From Apteryx mantelli (lineage: Eukaryota > Chordata > Aves > Apterygiformes > Apterygidae), in NCBI RefSeq assembly GCF_036417845.1, contig NC_089994.1:10620001-10684000 (forward strand): 64,000 nt of DNA, written 5' to 3'. This document shows positions 42,396-52,025 of the stretch, piece by piece. Positions within the stretch are counted from its first letter, which is position 1. Each line of letters begins with the position of its first letter. The position numbers and the translations under genes are program-made. The notes beneath the pieces were generated by a model. That model was given only the letters and a program-made list of their open reading frames with translations, did not search any database and was not told the origin of the DNA.

Positions 42396-45300
42396 CACCT
42401 TCTCTTCCTCACTGTCCAAGGTGGCTGAAATGTGAGTACTGAATACGACAAACCACCTAAATAGCACTTAGATTAAAAAATTGTCTGCCCTAATAATGTT
42501 ACTAGGGAGGGTTTGTGCTTTTTTATGTACATCCAGATCTTTGAGTGCAAATTGGCATGCTGCAGACTTCAGAGTGACTCAGCTCTGTTAACCGGGTCAT
42601 TATAGCTTCCATGAGGTTAAAAATACATATTGTGAAATACATGCATATCTGTTTCATACCTCAAATATATTTTATGCATTGATTAGTAAAGTGTCTGGAA
42701 GGACAGGTTATTAGTGTATATTTTACAGCTTGAAGAAGTGAAATATATTGTGGTAAAATAACAATTGTTTTGCAAAAGGTAAGTATTGCAGGAAGAGCAA
42801 AATTTCTCTTCCAGCATATTTCACTTTTGGAACAGCACAGTATGAACTGCATTTACTGCCATTGCTGCTAGCAATATGAAAAAGACACTGGCTCCACCTA
42901 ATCTTCGTTCTGATGAATGCAGTCTGTTAACTTTATTAGGAGATCTATAGTTACTTTTCCTTGTGGGCTTATTTTCTGTCTTGTGTGTAAGATAGCAATT
43001 GTTTCTGTTCAACCTTCCTGTATCTTGTATATGAAAATGTCCTTGATCTTAGGAACTGATTTTTGTTAATGATAATGATAGTTCCTGGTACTATTGCAGA
43101 TTCTGACAGTACAAGCTCTTCTATGCAGGTGGACCCCCCACTTAAATTCAGAACTCTGGATGGAAGATAGAGTTTTTTTGTGCATGTGTTTGAGAAGTCT
43201 TGTTAGAAGTCCAGAGAATAAAAATTTTCAGGTGAATTTACTACTTGTCAGATGTGGCAGATTGGATTTAATTCTCCAGGATTCCCTCTGTTGAACAGAT
43301 ACGCAGGGCAAGGCTGGCAATACTCCAGTCCATGTTTAAGACTTCATACTAAAAGCTGCCAATATAAGACAAGCTTAGTCTCTGACTTAAGGGTAGGAGT
43401 GTGCTCCACATCAGTTGGCCCTACCTATGGGGGAGGGAGAGAAGGGGGCTTAAAAGTTCTCTAGTCTCTCATTAATCTGTGCCTAGTTACCGCTCATGTT
43501 TTTGTGATCCTTAATCTATATTCTGATGCAGTTTTCCAGTGAGAACAAGACTGAAATCTCCCTAATGCATTTCAGTTTGATCATCCCAGAGATGCAGGAG
43601 GTCAACCTATTTCAGTTGCTTTTGATCCGCTGAGAATTGACCCTGGGCATGCATGGGTGACCTAGCAAAGATGCACGGTTCTAACTGTAACTGCTCTAAC
43701 TGTTGGGATTTTTCTCTTAGAGCAATATGTGGGCTGTAGAAAATCAGTAAGTAGATTTTGTACAGATGACCAACTTCAGTCCTTTCCATCTGTGGTGGAT
43801 TTCCCCCCTCTTTGCCTTTTGAAGTATTGGACTTAAAGTGTTTGTAGAAAGTGGTCCTCTTTTAAAGTAGCTTTACTATACTTGCACAGAACACTATTTT
43901 AGCTTTCTTAAACAGGTTTGAGATAGTCATACAGGCTTTCTGGGTTAAAGACTTAACCATGATTTTAATTTTATTGTTTTGCTGAAACCATTGTTTTGGT
44001 CCTGGATTTTTTTTTTAAAAAAAGCTTTTGCTTATAAAGGGTTAGAAATATATTTCCTTGTATATTGTCAGTATCTCAAAGTATCAGCTGTTGCATCATT
44101 GCATTAAGTCATAGTACTATGATTCTCTGAAAACTGAGGCAAAATGGAAAACTAATATACCGGTTGCTTCTGTAGTTATTTTTCACTTTCAAAGCACTAC
44201 ATATACTTTAATATCTTGTATCTTTACATGAAAATCTGTTTCAGATCCTAACTCAAATGTTGCAGTTTGTGTACATAGAAAAATATTGTACACTGCAAAA
44301 AATAACACGTTACTTTTTCAGTGCAAGTTTCAGTTGTATACAAGTTACATAAGTCAGATGTAAATGAGTAATGATACTTGCAGTGTCCTTATCTTTGAAA
44401 AGGACAATCCTCTTGTTTTCTGTCACAATGTTAGCAATTTATAAGGTGACATGATGTGGATAGTTTACAGCAAATGTCAGCATTAACACAAATTATACAG
44501 TTAATGACTTATGCTTTGAAGGTTGAAACTCAATGTAAATGGCTGTTTTGCAAGCCACGCATATTTCTTAAATATGCATTCTGAAGTAGCTGTTTTAAAA
44601 TTAATAAAAGTGGTCGTCATTTAAAAACCACTCTAAGATACTGGCTTGAGTGCAGAAGCCTGTAATGATGAATTAAAATATGTACTGCTTTCAGTGTTTG
44701 AAGGCAGCTGGCAGAGATGCCAGCCGATTTCAGTAACCTTATCATTATGTACCAGTAATAGCACCATGGCATTATGTCAAAGTAAATACTGGAATATCAT
44801 CAGATATGTTAGTCCAGTCAGACAAACACAAAGGTGAAAGCCCTAACAGAAAATATTAATTACAGTTATCTTTCATAACAATGTATTTAGGGACCTTAAA
44901 GCCATCAGGTGCCTATATTGCCTGATTATCATGTCCTGAAATTGCTTGTGGAAGCAAACAAAAACTGTAATAGTTAATGCTTTCATACTGCAAGTGATTA
45001 AGCCTTTGATGCATTATTTTGATAGTTTTGTTTTTCCTATGATGTTGATTTCAAATCAGTATTATAGTGAATGATGAAAGAGGCAACCTGGTAATTTAAG
45101 TGTATCAGTATAAAGTTACTGTAGTTTTGTATCTTTGAGATTTTTTTTGGGGGGGGGGGAGACAGCGAAAGAAAAAGTTTCACCAAATTATACAGTATCA
45201 GAGAATTAGAGCAGCAAATAGTCATTAAACCTCCACATGTAACTTTACATAAAATGTGTGTAAGATGTTTTAGTGTAATTGCTTAGGAACTGTGCCTGAA

Positions 45301-45516
45301 AACTAATCAAATGTTAGGGTTATTCTGTGAAGTACTTGGTACATATGGCATGCAAAACAGTCCTACTTTGATTTGTCCTCTTTAAGATCAGTTTCAAAGT
45401 GGTAGTGCTGTAGTTCTGCTTGAAAACATAAAGTAGCATTTGTAGGAAGTAGTACCTTTTCCTTAAACCAGCTGAGGATACACTTGGGGGGGTGTGTGTG
45501 TGGGAAAACAGTGGCA

Positions 45517-45522
45517 AGTTTT
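45517..45522. repeat. Provirus target-site duplication, left copy (AGTTTT)
   Basis: AGTTTT directly abuts the left LTR and matches 52500-52505. A 6-bp duplication is the size made by alpha- and betaretroviral integrases. Confidence 0.9.
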
Positions 45523-45970
45523 TGTAGCGAATGATGATGCGGACTCCAGAGGTGGTGCATCTTGAGACATTTATTGTTTGTATCTGAGCATATTTATACT
45601 AAGAAGTTAGCTGCTCCAGCGGTTTTACAGATACACTTTGCTAAGCCAGTCATCATGCAGATTGTCACAGGTAGCCAACCGTTACACCGATCACGCACGC
45701 AGCGCTCATGCCTTGTACTTTGCTACTTGCTTCCTAGTTAGAGAAAAGCTGTCTTGTTCTTAACCTTGGTTCCCACTGGCCTTTGCTGGTTTATCTGTAC
45801 TTTCTCAGGATGTATCGTTCCCAGCTGCACCGGTGTCCTTGGGTATGTTTGTCTGAGGCTCCTGTTGAGACTCCCTCTTGTCTGAGCTGGTAACAGTTCC
45901 CCATTCACCTTTTCCCACAGCTTGCTACTTGCAACTTCCCTCCAACTTAACCTTGTCATGACCCTCCACA
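45523..45970 (-). repeat. Provirus 3' LTR (448 bp)
   Basis: Aligns end to end with 52026-52499 except for four substitutions, a 2-bp deletion ('at' missing after 'cagatt') and a 24-bp shorter 12-mer repeat (single unit at 45857-45868). The TATA-like motif is at 45591-45598 and AATAAA (minus strand) at 45570-45575. Confidence 0.95.
45570..45575 (-). terminator. Poly(A) signal of the 3' LTR
   Basis: AATAAA on the minus strand, about 16 nt past the LTR TATA box. The same hexamer is in the 5' LTR at 52073-52078. Its closeness to the predicted start implies a very short R region. Confidence 0.6.
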
Positions 45971-45985
45971 TCTCCCCCTTCTTTT
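45971..45985 (-). other. Polypurine tract
   Basis: AAAAGAAGGGGGAGA on the minus strand directly abuts the 3' LTR, 14 nt past the env stop. It primes plus-strand DNA synthesis. Confidence 0.9.
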
Positions 45986-45998
45986 ACTAATTGAAGGG

Positions 45999-47284
45999 CT
46001 AAGGCTGTATGGATCTGAAGGTTAAGACTTGCTTCATACTCTGGTCAATCATTCTTTGTACGCAATTCAATAAGCATGGCACACAGATTAGTATTGCAAC
46101 AAACATAAAAATTATAATAAGTCCTAGGACCAGTATGCGTTTTAACCAAGGCCCCACAGCAAGCATTTTCAACCAAACATTCCCCACAAGTTTTCACCAT
46201 CGTTGTCTTGCAATTGTTTTGTTAACTCTTTCAATTTTGTAATGCTTGTAAGTATCGACTCAGAGTGATCACTCAGGTTCATACAACACATCCCCTCAAA
46301 ATCCTGACAACCGTGGCCTTGGGCTAATAGCAAAAAATCAATTGCAGCTGGATTTTGTAAGGTGGCGTGTCTAACTGAATCTACATCGGTCAGTAGGGCG
46401 CTCAAGGCAGTACTAGTAGCATTTGCTTCTTTTGCAAGCCAACATCCTAATCTGTTAAGTTGTGATAAAGCATGAGCAGTCCCTATTCTTGCAAAAATAC
46501 TACTCAAGATATGTTCTGCTGGATTCCAAAATTCTACGTTACTATCGCAACTTGATGTAAAGCCGTGGGTGGACCGCTTCGTTCGAGCGTGGACAGTTCC
46601 ATTAACTAAGAATTTTTCGGGATGAAACATCGTCAAAAGCCCAAAGGTACATGGGCCCCCCACAGCTTTACCTGGTATGCCTTTCCAGGCTCTTTGGCCG
46701 CATATTAGAAACACATTAGCTGCTAGCCCTCCGGGTTTTGGTCCGGGCGTTAGTTGACTCCGAGTGGTATAATTACACCACACGGATTCATTGGCATAGA
46801 TGCCTGTGGGGGATACGTCAATGCCAGTCTCATGGATATATATTCCTGAAGTGTAGTTTAGATAAAAGCAGACTGCAGCCTGTGTGGTTCCTAATAGGTC
46901 AAGTTCTTGTGGTTGCACTGGCAGGGCAGGAAGATTACCCGCATCACACATGTTGTTATACCATGTGGAATTATTCCCACCCCTGCGTCTCCATTCTGTG
47001 TCGCACCGCCATTTGGGCTGAAGTGTACCTGGCACACTGCAATTTGGTAATACAGTATCATTGTGAAGAGACCCCATGCGCTGTGTATCAAGAGGAAGTC
47101 CGACCAGGCAAGTGCGGAAGGGGTCTGATGGCGTCGCCATTGATAAACACAGGGTGTTTGTATTGGTTACATTCGCAAGAGTTACCCAGACGTTGCCATG
47201 CTCCAAGGTGTCTGATCCGACGGGCATGCTTGTTGCTCTGAGGATGAGGCAACATAAGGTCGTACACATCGCGACGGCACCCAT
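45999..47284 (-). pseudogene. env: env, alpharetrovirus-like, frameshifted before the membrane anchor
   Basis: The open frame extends 46169-47455; I prefer the ATG at 47284, which gives a signal-peptide-like start (MGAVAMCTTLCCLILRATS) and 371 residues. The surface subunit is about 235 residues, rich in N-glycosylation sequons and cysteines, and shorter than that of avian leukosis viruses. A furin site RTKR is at 46574-46585. The transmembrane subunit has cysteines flanking an internal fusion-like segment and a CX6CC motif at 46283-46309 in a region that strongly resembles avian alpharetroviral TM. The frame is lost at about 46170-46190; the membrane span (ILVLGLIIIFMFVAILICV) and tail follow in another frame to 45999. 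The product of the open part would lack an anchor. Env mediates receptor binding and fusion. Confidence 0.92.
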
Positions 47285-48160
47285 CGTAGCCGAGTTCCTG
47301 TAGAAACACAAGCATATCCCCTCCCCCAAGTTATCAGTTCCATTGGTCCCACCCATTGGCCAGAAACCAAGTCTTTGACCAGAACTGGGGGCTTTTGTAT
47401 TAATCTTATGTCTGTGCGTGCTGATGTTCAGAACTATTATGACCTGTTTCATCACAACTCAAAAAATTAAGGACATGTAATGCTTTGTGCAGCCATTCTT
47501 GTGGGGTGAGCAGTGTCTCCCCCCTTTTTGTAGCATAGCTTTCAGGCTGCGGTGTGACCGCTCAACAATGGCTTGGCCGGTTGGGGAATGGGGTATGCCT
47601 GTTACGTGAGAAATGCCCCGTGTATTAAGAAATTGGCGTGCATGGCCTGAGCAATAGGCTGGGCCGTTGTCCGTTTTGATAGTTGTTGGCACCCCCAAGA
47701 CCGCAAAGCAGGCAAGCCAATGGCGAGTCACATCCCTAGCCTTTTCACCAGTGTGGGCGGTGGCCCACAGAAATCAAGAATGGGTGTCGACTGTGACATA
47801 TACATATTTGAGGCGGCCAAATTCTAAAATATGCGTAATGTCTGTTTGCCAGAGTTCATTAGCCTTCAAGCCTCTAGGGTTCGCCCCTTCCTTCGAAGGC
47901 ATTGGGGTGAACTGCTGACAGTCTGGACAAGACAAAATAATGTCTCTGGCCTGCTGGATGGATAGGTGAAACTGCCTCTTCAGCAAGCGGGCGTTTTGAT
48001 GAAAGGAGGAGTGAGACAGTCTGGCTTGTTCTAGAAGGTTGGGTACCACCACTGGCATGGCCACTGCATCAGTGCATTGATTGCCTTCAGCGATGGGTCT
48101 GGCCAGGTCTGTGTGCGAGCGTACATGTAAAACATAAAAGTCATGCTTTCTATGATTAAT
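47182..48160 (-). pseudogene. pol: Integrase, disrupted
   Basis: The zinc-binding HHCC domain is visible (SHSSFH and CPDC), followed by the DDE core: WQTDITH, KTDNGPAY, and the Glu in GQAIVERSHRSLK. A TGA at 47774-47776 splits the core. The DNA-binding C-terminal domain survives in another frame at 47182-47370 (SGQWVGPMELITWGRGYACV), overlapping env. Confidence 0.9.
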
Positions 48161-49040
48161 AAGAGTCCAAAGAGCATAAAGTTCGCAAAGAGCAAGGCAT
48201 TAGAGACCTCACGGAGAAAAGAGGCCTCTAACCTTTGCACAAGGCCCGTGGCATAACAGGAATCAGTAACTATATTTACAGGTTCATTGGCACAAAGTTC
48301 AAAAGCCATATGGACGGCCACCATCTCCAGTACCTGTACCAGCCCTTGTTCCTGTGTATGTACTGTTGTTTTGCATTGTTGCGTGGCAGGATCCTGCCAC
48401 GTGATAGCAGCCCTCTTAGACCTGCCCGAGGCATTGGTGAAGACAGTTAAACCAGGAACCGGGACGAGGTGACAATGGCGCCGAGCAACTAGGGGTAAGT
48501 TGCTGGCCTCCGCCCATAACTTGTGCTGAGGATAATGGATGGAGAGTTGTCCAGTGAAATCAGCAAGGGCTATTTGAAAACCCCAATCTTCTGAAATTAA
48601 CCAGTTCAAGTTTTTGATAGTGGCTGGGATATAAATAACTTCAGGGTTATGGCCATTCATGGTTTGCAATCACTCCCTTCCCTTAATGATAAGCGTAGCA
48701 TACATTTCTGTAAGAGTCCATAAGGTTTTCGGTGGAGTATGTAACAGAAAGATCCATTCCAAAATGTGCAAGGGATCTGTGCTTTTTGTGTCCCATTGGA
48801 ATAATACTGCAAAAGGCTGAAAGCGGTTAGCAACCAGGGCTAAATAGAAAGGCAACGAGAAGTTGTGTTGCCAACTCTGGCGTTCTTCCGGAGCACGGAC
48901 ACATAACTGGAGTGCCTTTCTCGCTTCAGGTGTCAAAGTTCTAGTAGAGGTTAGAGAGGTGTCCCCTTTGAGCATTTCAGAAAGGGGGTGCAGCAGTTCC
49001 ATGGAAAGTCCTAGCACTGGTCGGAGCCAATTAATGGCTC
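48031..49040 (-). pseudogene. pol: RT connection and RNase H, with stop and altered active site
   Basis: Continues pol in one frame through 49017-48031, interrupted by TGA at 48670-48672. RNase H shows TVFTNASGRSKRAAITW, the LEMVAVHMAF helix with the catalytic Glu, and IVTDSCYA. The first catalytic Asp expected in the FTDAS motif is Asn here (codon AAT at 48433-48435). The last RNase H segment is out of frame from about 48190. Confidence 0.88.
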
Positions 49041-49840
49041 CTAATATTTTTGTAGGTCATTAAGCGTAACAATATCACTTAATTGCAGTTGGACTGGCTG
49101 TGGCCTAATTGTGTGCTGTGTAATATGCCAGCCAAGGTAGAGCCACGGTGGTTTTCTTTGTACCTTTTCAGGGGCTATTTGTAATCCTGCAAAATGTAGA
49201 TGGTGCATAACCGCATTAGTTACCTTATGTAAGATTTGCTTTTGGTCAGCAGCTATCAGGATATCATCCATGTAATGGTATATGATAGCATCGGGAAATC
49301 TTTGTCGGGCAGGTTGCAAAGCCCATGCTACTGCTACCTGACACATTGTAGGGCTATTCATACCTTGTGGTAAAACCACCCAGTGGTATTGTAACATCGG
49401 CGCAGCATGATTTACAGAAGGTAGAGAAAAGGCAAACCAGGGGGCATCCTCAGGATGCAGGGGAATAGAGAAAAAGCAGTCCTTAATGTCAATTATTGTC
49501 AAGGGCCAATTGGCAGGTAGCATAGTTGGAGATGGCAATCCTGGTTGTAATGCACCCTTGGGTTCAATTACAGCATTAATAGCCCTGAGATCATGTAGCA
49601 TTTGCCATTTACCACTCTTTTTAGGTATACAAAAAACAGGGGTATTCCAGGGGCTAGTAGTTGGTACTATGTGCCCCAATTGTAACTGTTCTTTTACTAA
49701 CTGCTGTAATTGGTCCAGCCGTTCCTTCTTTAGAGGCCATTGATCAACCCACACTGGGATGTCTGTTTTCCAGTTGAGTCTCAGAGGTTGCAGTACAGTT
49801 TGTCGGAAGGGCGGATCCATGGTCCCTGTTAAAAAGCTGA
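49041..49840 (-). pseudogene. pol: Reverse transcriptase fingers/palm segment
   Basis: Open frame ending at 49041. It shows LRAINAVIEPKGALQPGLPS, the DIKDCFFSIPL palm motif with a catalytic Asp, LPQGMNSPTMCQ, and the YMDD box at 49263-49274 with the other two catalytic Asp residues, then YLGWHI. The polymerase active site is therefore complete; the frame breaks in the thumb/connection region. Confidence 0.93.
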
Positions 49841-50683
49841 ATTTGCAGTAGCGGTAGTCTGAATGATAATGCCAAATTGGCCCAGCACATCCCGTCCCCA
49901 TAGCGTACAAGGGATAGGAGCTATGAAGGGTGCTGCTCGGGCTGACTGGCCATCGGGCCCTGTGATAGCTAATAAGTGGGCACTTTGTCGAGGCCTTTGC
50001 ATGCCTCCAACACCCACAATGGCTGATGCTGGTGATATGGTTTCCCAATGGGTGGGCCACTGTTTTGTTTGTATTATCGAAATGTCTGCTCCGGTATCTA
50101 CAAGGCCCCTAAACTTAAGTCTGTTTATATGACATTCTAGCATTGGTTGAGAGGAAGTAATTGCCTTTGCCCAATGTATCTGAGATGTTCCAGTGCTCCC
50201 AAATCCACCATCTCTCCTCTCGCCTACCCCCTGTGGGGTCACACTACGAAAGAGAACAAGTTGAGCTATGTGTTGTCCTTTAGGGATATAGCAAGGGGGG
50301 ACAGAGGTCCAGGCCATAATTTTTATCTCCCCTTGATAGTCCGAATCAATTATTCCTGGCAAAACAAACAGCCCCAGTTTTGTAGTTGACGATCGTCCCA
50401 GTAGGAGTCCGTGCAACCCTTGCCTTAATGGGCCCCCCACCGCCGTGGGTATAAGGCTCACTGCGGTTGAGGTTAGAGCCACGGATTCATCGGCGGCCAG
50501 GTCCAGCCCTGCGCTTCCTCTCGCGGCTGGGATGAGCTCACTGACCAAGCGTTTATGGCCGCACCCGTTTGGTTGCTCGGGGCGCGCGGTTTCGCCCCCG
50601 CCTCCCGTTTCCCTGGGTGATGAGCTCCCCCTTGTGGTTATACTTGGAGCGACATTCGTTGGCCCAATGCCTCCCTTTTCCAC
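49829..50683 (-). CDS. pro: pro: dUTPase plus aspartic protease
   Basis: A 284-codon open frame overlapping the end of gag. The N-terminal part is a trimeric dUTPase with its ordered motifs: GSAGLDLAA (motif 1), GRSSTTKLG (2), GIIDSDYQGEI (3), PKGQHIAQLV (4) and the glycine-rich RRDGGFGSTG (5). The C-terminal part is the retroviral protease with LVDTGADISII (catalytic Asp), a glycine flap segment GVGG and GRDVLG. dUTPase in pro is characteristic of betaretroviruses. Translation would need frameshifting from gag, and the frame is +1/-2 relative to gag rather than -1, so a small indel between 50590 and 50606 probably disables it. The domains themselves look intact. Confidence 0.88.
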   Translation of the reverse strand: MEKGGIGPTNVAPSITTRGSSSPRETGGGGETARPEQPNGCGHKRLVSELIPAARGSAGLDLAADESVALTSTAVSLIPTAVGGPLRQGLHGLLLGRSSTTKLGLFVLPGIIDSDYQGEIKIMAWTSVPPCYIPKGQHIAQLVLFRSVTPQGVGERRDGGFGSTGTSQIHWAKAITSSQPMLECHINRLKFRGLVDTGADISIIQTKQWPTHWETISPASAIVGVGGMQRPRQSAHLLAITGPDGQSARAAPFIAPIPCTLWGRDVLGQFGIIIQTTATANSAF

Positions 50684-51826
50684 ACCTGGGGCAGTCGCGC
50701 GGGGGCGTTGGTTTCACGCCAGAGGTCTTTGGACAATCTTTTTTGAAGTGGCCTGCTGCCCCGCAGAGGGAACATCCGTTCTTTCTTTTTGCCCCACTCT
50801 GTTCATATATCTGAGCCGCTATTGCAGTGGCAAGACATTCAGTGTGATGGGGTACAGAACCTATGTTTTGACAAGCCTGTACCATATTGACAATAGTACA
50901 ATTCAATCGATTTTTAATCGCCTGCAAAGCTCTTGCGCAATCCGCATTCGCATTCTCAAAAGCAAAGTGCTTCAACAATAACGCTCGAGCCTCCTCATTC
51001 TTAATTTGCTGCTCAGTTGCTGCACATAACCGAGCAACAAACGCGGTGTACGGTTCTGTAGGTCCCTGCAATACTTTCGCAAAGGACAAACTTGAATCGG
51101 CGCTTGCACCCGGCAGCCCATGCAAGGCTTGTAAAACAAACTTTGCAATTATCTCATAATTAAAACTCTGATAAGCCAGATGCTCCCCTGATTTATAGAT
51201 GACTGGGAATGCAGTAACAGTTTGTAAATCCCCTGTTAGTAAGGCCTCTCGACAGCACTTCTCCCATTTGTCTCTCCCCTGTTCCGCCTGTAGCCCCTGA
51301 CTGCCAGCGGGGGGGGGGGGTCTATAAATCCCGGATCAAAGGAATCACCTTCATCGTGACCATCAGCTTTGGAGGGGAGGGTCGGTTTGTGAATACCCTT
51401 CTTGCCTTCCCTGTTCCCCGATTCAGGGGTTAATTGGACAGGGTCCAGGCCGTGGGGGGGTGCCGGGGCTACTGGGGGTTGCTCCCCTCGGGAGGGTGCC
51501 GAAGGTAAGGACGTATCATAAGCAGGGGGGGTAGAAGACAGGCTCTTTTGTGTCGCCTTTAGAGTGCTCATGATTGTCCCCCGCTTAGCCAAATGCTTAC
51601 AAACTGCGACATCTCCAGTCCCCACTTCCTCATATAGTCTCTGTCCTACTTTCGCCCATTCATCGAGTTGAAATGTCCCATTTGCAGGGAAGTCGGGTAC
51701 ATTTCTCGTAATCCAGTCCAAAAGTGTTAATAATTTGCCATCTGAAAGGACCCAATTCTGCCTGTCCAGAAGCCATCTCCATACGTTGAGACTTTGTTTC
51801 TGTTCTAGGGATAACCTTCCCCCCAT
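50553..51826 (-). pseudogene. gag: gag, disrupted (matrix, late domains, partial capsid, nucleocapsid)
   Basis: Starts at ATG 51826 (MGGRLS, a myristoylation-type N terminus) rather than the upstream TTG. The first open frame, 51236-51826, holds a matrix domain and a proline-rich region with two late-domain motifs, PPAY and PSAP, four residues apart. The frame is lost at a run of 12 C (51309-51320). The second frame, ending at 50553, has the capsid major homology region (QGPTEPYTAFVARL) and two zinc knuckles, CSLCGAAGHFKKDC and CPRCGKGRHWANEC (CX2CX4HX4C). The capsid N-terminal half looks far too short: family members have roughly 80-100 more residues before the homology region, so an internal deletion near 51140-51160 is inferred. 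Gag forms the virion shell and packages RNA; this copy cannot be read through without frameshifting. Confidence 0.88.
50607..50613 (-). promoter_or_regulatory. Ribosomal slip site G GGA AAC at the gag-pro overlap
   Basis: The heptamer GGGAAAC lies in gag so that the zero-frame codons are GGA AAC, the exact arrangement for -1 slippage and the heptamer used at gag-pro by type D simian retroviruses. In this copy the -1 frame does not lead directly into the dUTPase frame; a further 1-nt offset lies just downstream. Confidence 0.75.
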
Positions 51827-52005
51827 GATTCCCAACAGCTCACCTTTGTTGAGGTGATGGACGCGTTGTACTGGTAAGGCCTGGGTCCTGGTAATGCTTG
51901 GAGACCGGTCCTGTCCTGGTTCAGTCGGGTTTTGCTACCAGATCGGCGTTGCCTTCTTACGCTGCACTGAGTCCGTATCGATGTCTCCTGTTTACACCAA
52001 GTCGG
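51827..52005 (-). other. Proviral leader with splice donor
   Basis: Untranslated leader between primer site and gag. AAAG|GTGAGC with the GT at 51843-51842 is a strong donor 15 nt ahead of the gag start and is the natural donor for a spliced env mRNA. Confidence 0.65.
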
Positions 52006-52023
52006 GTCCCTGTTCGGGTGCCA
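52006..52023 (-). other. Primer-binding site, tRNA-Lys type
   Basis: Two nt past the LTR end the minus strand reads TGGCACCCGAACAGGGAC. This fits the 3' end of tRNA-Lys(UUU) (Lys3 class) with one mismatch at position 5. Such primer sites are used by lentiviruses and many betaretrovirus/ERVK elements. Confidence 0.85.
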
Positions 52024-52025
52024 TT

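Larger units (their letters stand above)
34851..45516. other. Intergenic region between TANGO2 and the provirus
   Basis: AT-rich DNA with no convincing gene. It contains one 187-codon open frame (35132-35695), a MIR/CORE-SINE-like fragment (40685-40815), a possible decayed DNA transposon (39150-39700), a local duplication at 42323-42395 and short homopolymers (for example A-rich 40992-41001 and 41339-41352, G-rich 45150-45160). Confidence 0.6.
47182..49840 (-). pseudogene. pol: pol, disrupted (reverse transcriptase, RNase H, integrase)
   Basis: Entered by -1 frameshift at the end of pro; pro stop and pol share the T5 run at 49830-49834, where T TTT TAA rather than a canonical heptamer is seen. 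The order is RT, connection, RNase H, integrase. Breaks seen: frameshift in a T5/A5 run at 49047-49051; TGA stop at 48670-48672; frameshift near 48190 in RNase H; TGA stop at 47774-47776 in the integrase core; frameshifts at the C6T5 tract 47519-47529 and near 47400 in the integrase C-terminal domain. The C-terminal integrase frame overlaps the start of env. Pol would copy viral RNA to DNA and integrate it; this copy is non-functional. Confidence 0.92.

Noticed and set aside
46738..47241. 167-codon open frame on the plus strand
   Set aside because: It is the antisense shadow of env; no family features and explained entirely by the minus-strand gene.
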